The translations under genes were made by a program, and so were the position numbers. Below the pieces are notes generated by a model. It saw only the letters and a program-made list of their open reading frames with translations, was not told the DNA's origin and searched no databases. This document shows positions 61,538-64,000 of a stretch of DNA of 64,000 bases, piece by piece. Each line of letters begins with the position of its first letter. The stretch's first letter is position 1. The stretch spans positions 1 through 64,000 of the forward strand of contig JAUNGG010000009.1 in NCBI GenBank assembly GCA_030524635.1, given 5' to 3'. Source of the DNA: Lachnospiraceae bacterium (GTDB lineage Bacteria > Bacillota > Clostridia > Lachnospirales > Lachnospiraceae).

Positions 61538-62632
61538 ATGCCTATGCAAATGGGATTTCGCTGGTATGGCGAAGGAAATGACATGATCAAGCTTTCCGAT
61601 ATCCGACAGATCCCCGGCGTGACCAGCATCGTCTGGGCACTGCATTACAAGCAGCTGGGCCAGGTGTGGGAGAAGGAGGAGATCGCCAAGGTACAGAAGC
61701 AGCTGGAGCCATATGGCTTTAACATGGATGTGGTTGAATCGGTGAATGTCCATGATGATATCAAGATCGGCCTTCCAACCAGAGATCAGTATATTGAGAA
61801 TTATATCCAGACCATCCGCAATCTGGCGGAGTTTGGAGTTAAGGTAATCTGTTATAATTTCATGCCGGTATTTGACTGGACCAGAACCGATCTGTTCCAT
61901 CCGGTAGGAGACGGATCTACCGCCATGTTTTATGAAACCAGCAGGATCCATGATGATCCGAAGGAGATGGCAGATTACATCCTGAATAATGCCAACGGCC
62001 TCACATTCCCGGGATGGGAGCCGGAGCGTATGGCGAAGCTGGATGAGCTGTTTGAAGCATATCGTCCGGTTACCAAAGAAAAGCTGTGGGATAACCTGAA
62101 ATATTTCCTGGAGGCACTGATGCCGGTATGCAGAGAGACTGGAATCAAGATGGCGATCCATCAGGACGATCCGCCGTGGGATATCTTCGGACTGCCCAGA
62201 CTGTTAGTGGATGAGGAATCTATTGACCGCTTCCTGAAAATGGTGGATGACCCTCACAACTGCCTGACCCTGTGCTCCGGCAGCATCAGCTCCAATCCGA
62301 AGAACAGCGTTGCAGCGATTGTGCGCAAGCACTGTGACCGCATTGCATTTGCCCACATCCGCAACGTTCATCATTTCCCAAATGGAGACTTTATCGAGGC
62401 AAGCCATCGTGACTGTGACGGAGAGACCGGTATCCTGGATATTATGCAGGCCTACCATGAAGGCGGCTTTGAAGGCTATATCCGTCCGGACCATGGCCGT
62501 CAGCTGTGGACCGAGGGGCCAGGCAATGTGCGCCCTGGTTATGGCCTGTATGACCGTGCATTGGGGATCATGTACCTCTGGGGTATCTGGGATATGCTGG
62601 AGAAACAGAAGGCTGAGAAGGGAGAGGCGTGA
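61538..62632 (+). CDS. uxuA: D-mannonate dehydratase
   Basis: A 364-residue enzyme: MGFRWYGEGNDMIKLSDIRQ, SIVWALHYKQLGQVW, YNFMPVFDWTRTDL, MAIHQDDPPWDIFGLPRL, CSGSISSNPKNSV, AHIRNVHHFPNGDFIEASH, and YIRPDHGRQLW near the end. These contain the Mn/Fe-binding His/Cys/Asp residues of UxuA. It dehydrates D-mannonate to 2-keto-3-deoxygluconate. The stop is 3 bp before the ATG of the uxuB-like gene. Confidence 0.96.
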   Translation: MPMQMGFRWYGEGNDMIKLSDIRQIPGVTSIVWALHYKQLGQVWEKEEIAKVQKQLEPYGFNMDVVESVNVHDDIKIGLPTRDQYIENYIQTIRNLAEFGVKVICYNFMPVFDWTRTDLFHPVGDGSTAMFYETSRIHDDPKEMADYILNNANGLTFPGWEPERMAKLDELFEAYRPVTKEKLWDNLKYFLEALMPVCRETGIKMAIHQDDPPWDIFGLPRLLVDEESIDRFLKMVDDPHNCLTLCSGSISSNPKNSVAAIVRKHCDRIAFAHIRNVHHFPNGDFIEASHRDCDGETGILDIMQAYHEGGFEGYIRPDHGRQLWTEGPGNVRPGYGLYDRALGIMYLWGIWDMLEKQKAEKGEA

Positions 62633-62635
62633 CCG

Positions 62636-64000
62636 ATGAAACTTTCTGATATTAAAAATGGCATAACAGCAGAGTGGAAGGAAAAAGGTTATGAGATGCC
62701 GGCCTTCGACATCGATGCTGTTCGGGCAAAGACATATGAGGAACCCACCTGGGTGCACTTTGGTGCAGGCAATATCTTCCGTGCATTTCCGGCAGCGGTG
62801 CTGCAGGAGACCCTGGATTCCGGCAGGTATGACCGCGGTGTGATCGTGGCAGAGGGATTTGATTATGAGATCATTGATAAAGCATACCGTCCCTATGATA
62901 ATCTGAGCCTTCTGGTCGTGCTGCAGTCTGATGGAAGCATCCGCAAGAAAGTGGTTGCTTCTGTGACAGAGAGCCTGAAGGCAGACATGGCATTTGCCGA
63001 GGACTGGAGCCGGCTGGCAGCGATCTTTGCCAATCCTTCCCTGCAGATGATCAGCTTTACGATCACAGAGAAGGGCTATGCAGTATCACCGGCGGATCTG
63101 GAAAAGGGTCTGCAGCCTGGCCTTATCATGGGCAAGGTGACTGCGCTTCTGTTAGAGCGCTTCAAAGCAGGAGCATATCCGCTGACGGTACAAAGCATGG
63201 ATAACTGCAGTCATAATGGTGACAAGGTGAAGCAGGCAGTAGTTGCCTATGCAAAGCAATGGGCAGAGCAGGGGCTGGTTCCGGAGGAATTTCTGGCATA
63301 TGTACAGGATGGAGCTAAGATCTCTTATCCATGGAGCATGATCGATAAGATCACCCCGCGTCCGGATGCCAAGGTTCAGGAGATGCTGAAGGCCGATGGC
63401 TTTGAGGACACTGAGACGATCATCACAGAGCGCAGGACCTATACTGCACCCTTTGTTAATGCAGAGGAAACGGAATATTTAGTTATTGAGGATCAGTACA
63501 CCAACGGACGTCCGCCATTAGAACTGGGCGGTGTGCTTTACACCGATCAGGAAACCGTGGACAAGGTAGAACGGATGAAAGTATGCACCTGCCTGAATCC
63601 GCTGCACACAGCAATGTCCATCTACGGCTGTCTGCTGGGATATGATCTGATCTCTGCGGAGATGAAGGATGACGATATCCGCGGCCTGATCACGAAGATC
63701 GGTTACATCGAGGCCATGCCGGTAGTAGTAGATCCAGGTGTGTTAAAGCCGGCAGATTTTATCGCAGCCGTTCTTGAGCGCCGCCTGCCAAATCCATTTA
63801 TGCCGGATGCACCCCAGCGTATCGCTACCGACACCTCCCAGAAGCTGCCGATCCGCTTCGGTGAGACCATCAAGGGCTATAAGAAGCAGGGACTGAATCT
63901 GGATGAGCTGGTGCTGATCCCGTTGGTTCTGGCTGGATATTCCCGGTATTTAAAGGGCATTGATGATGAAGGAAATGCATTTGAGCCGTCACCAGATCCA
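62636..64000 (+). CDS. uxuB: Fructuronate reductase / mannitol dehydrogenase family protein, 3' end outside the window
   Basis: At least 455 residues, open to the window edge. The N-terminal Rossmann part reads WVHFGAGNIFRAFPAAVLQE. The catalytic domain has VQSMDNCSHNGDKVKQAVV, ISYPWSMIDKITPRP and MKVCTCLNPLHTAMSIYGCLLGYD, in which the Lys and Asn-x-x-His motif marks polyol-specific long-chain dehydrogenases. Next to uxuA it should reduce D-fructuronate to D-mannonate with NADH. GGAGAGG lies 8 nt upstream of the ATG at 62636. Only the C-terminal part is missing. Confidence 0.92.
   Translation, partial: MKLSDIKNGITAEWKEKGYEMPAFDIDAVRAKTYEEPTWVHFGAGNIFRAFPAAVLQETLDSGRYDRGVIVAEGFDYEIIDKAYRPYDNLSLLVVLQSDGSIRKKVVASVTESLKADMAFAEDWSRLAAIFANPSLQMISFTITEKGYAVSPADLEKGLQPGLIMGKVTALLLERFKAGAYPLTVQSMDNCSHNGDKVKQAVVAYAKQWAEQGLVPEEFLAYVQDGAKISYPWSMIDKITPRPDAKVQEMLKADGFEDTETIITERRTYTAPFVNAEETEYLVIEDQYTNGRPPLELGGVLYTDQETVDKVERMKVCTCLNPLHTAMSIYGCLLGYDLISAEMKDDDIRGLITKIGYIEAMPVVVDPGVLKPADFIAAVLERRLPNPFMPDAPQRIATDTSQKLPIRFGETIKGYKKQGLNLDELVLIPLVLAGYSRYLKGIDDEGNAFEPSPDP

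Overview
The window looks like chromosomal DNA of a gut-type Lachnospiraceae (Clostridium cluster XIVa) bacterium. The grounds are AGGAGG-type ribosome binding sites, clostridial TTGACA/TATAAT promoters, a type III glutamine synthetase, a class II aldolase, several TRAP transporters, a SUV3-like helicase and the rpsL-rpsG-fusA-tuf string. Species cannot be fixed from the sequence alone. No rRNA, phage or insertion sequence was seen. One tRNA (Val, CAC) is present.

Layout. 1-2.7 kb: the 3' end of a Cys/Gly-repeat protein, a small HTH protein, two small Cys-containing proteins and endonuclease IV (nfo). 2.7-7 kb: a four-gene membrane/zinc-ribbon cluster (Tim44-like?, SPFH with zinc ribbons, zinc-ribbon membrane protein, TPM protein) resembling the Bacillus ydjGHI envelope-stress proteins. 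7-8.8 kb: an FeoB-like membrane protein whose G domain has lost its P-loop. 9-12.2 kb: a lipoprotein plus a large secreted protein. 12.2-15.8 kb: tRNA-Val, a TetR regulator and an Fe-S flavoenzyme of the old-yellow-enzyme/BaiCD type. 15.8-23.2 kb: an AraC regulator divergent from a GH2-GPH transporter-GH3 glycoside operon. 23.4-28.2 kb: an AAA-ATPase/PD-(D/E)XK protein, a SUV3-like helicase and a LacI regulator. 28.4-31.9 kb: a TRAP operon with a YhcH/YiaL protein. 31.9-37 kb (minus strand): FeoA, SfsA, and a polar amino acid ABC transporter with a cytidylate-kinase-like gene, behind a leader terminator. 37.2-42.2 kb: thrC, fba, glnA (GSIII). 42.3-46.7 kb (minus strand): ridA, malic enzyme, dicarboxylate symporter and a MalY/PatB lyase, with a divergent LysR gene. 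47.8-48.1 kb: a small convergent locus that I read as a type I toxin-antitoxin module. 48.2-53 kb: rpsL, rpsG, fusA, tuf. 53.4-54.8 kb: an L,D-transpeptidase. 55-64 kb: a GntR-controlled TRAP operon with yiaK-like, yiaL-like, Zn-alcohol dehydrogenase, uxuA and uxuB (cut by the window end) genes, which reads as sugar-acid catabolism through fructuronate and mannonate to 2-keto-3-deoxygluconate.

The most unusual items are these. (1) The toxin-antitoxin candidate at 47.83-48.14 kb: a 28-residue hydrophobic peptide gene on the minus strand, an antisense-type short RNA on the plus strand, a shared bidirectional terminator, and a perfect 19-bp direct repeat that lets the short RNA pair with the toxin start codon. 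This is the geometry of the Fst/par family. (2) A 233-nt structured spacer between rpsL and rpsG. (3) The G-domain-dead FeoB relative. (4) A near-identical copy of the tRNA-Val promoter with no tRNA behind it, pointing into a hairpin terminator. (5) A leader terminator ahead of the amino acid ABC operon. (6) The hybrid yiaK-uxuAB sugar-acid operon with GntR sites lying between its -35 and -10 boxes.
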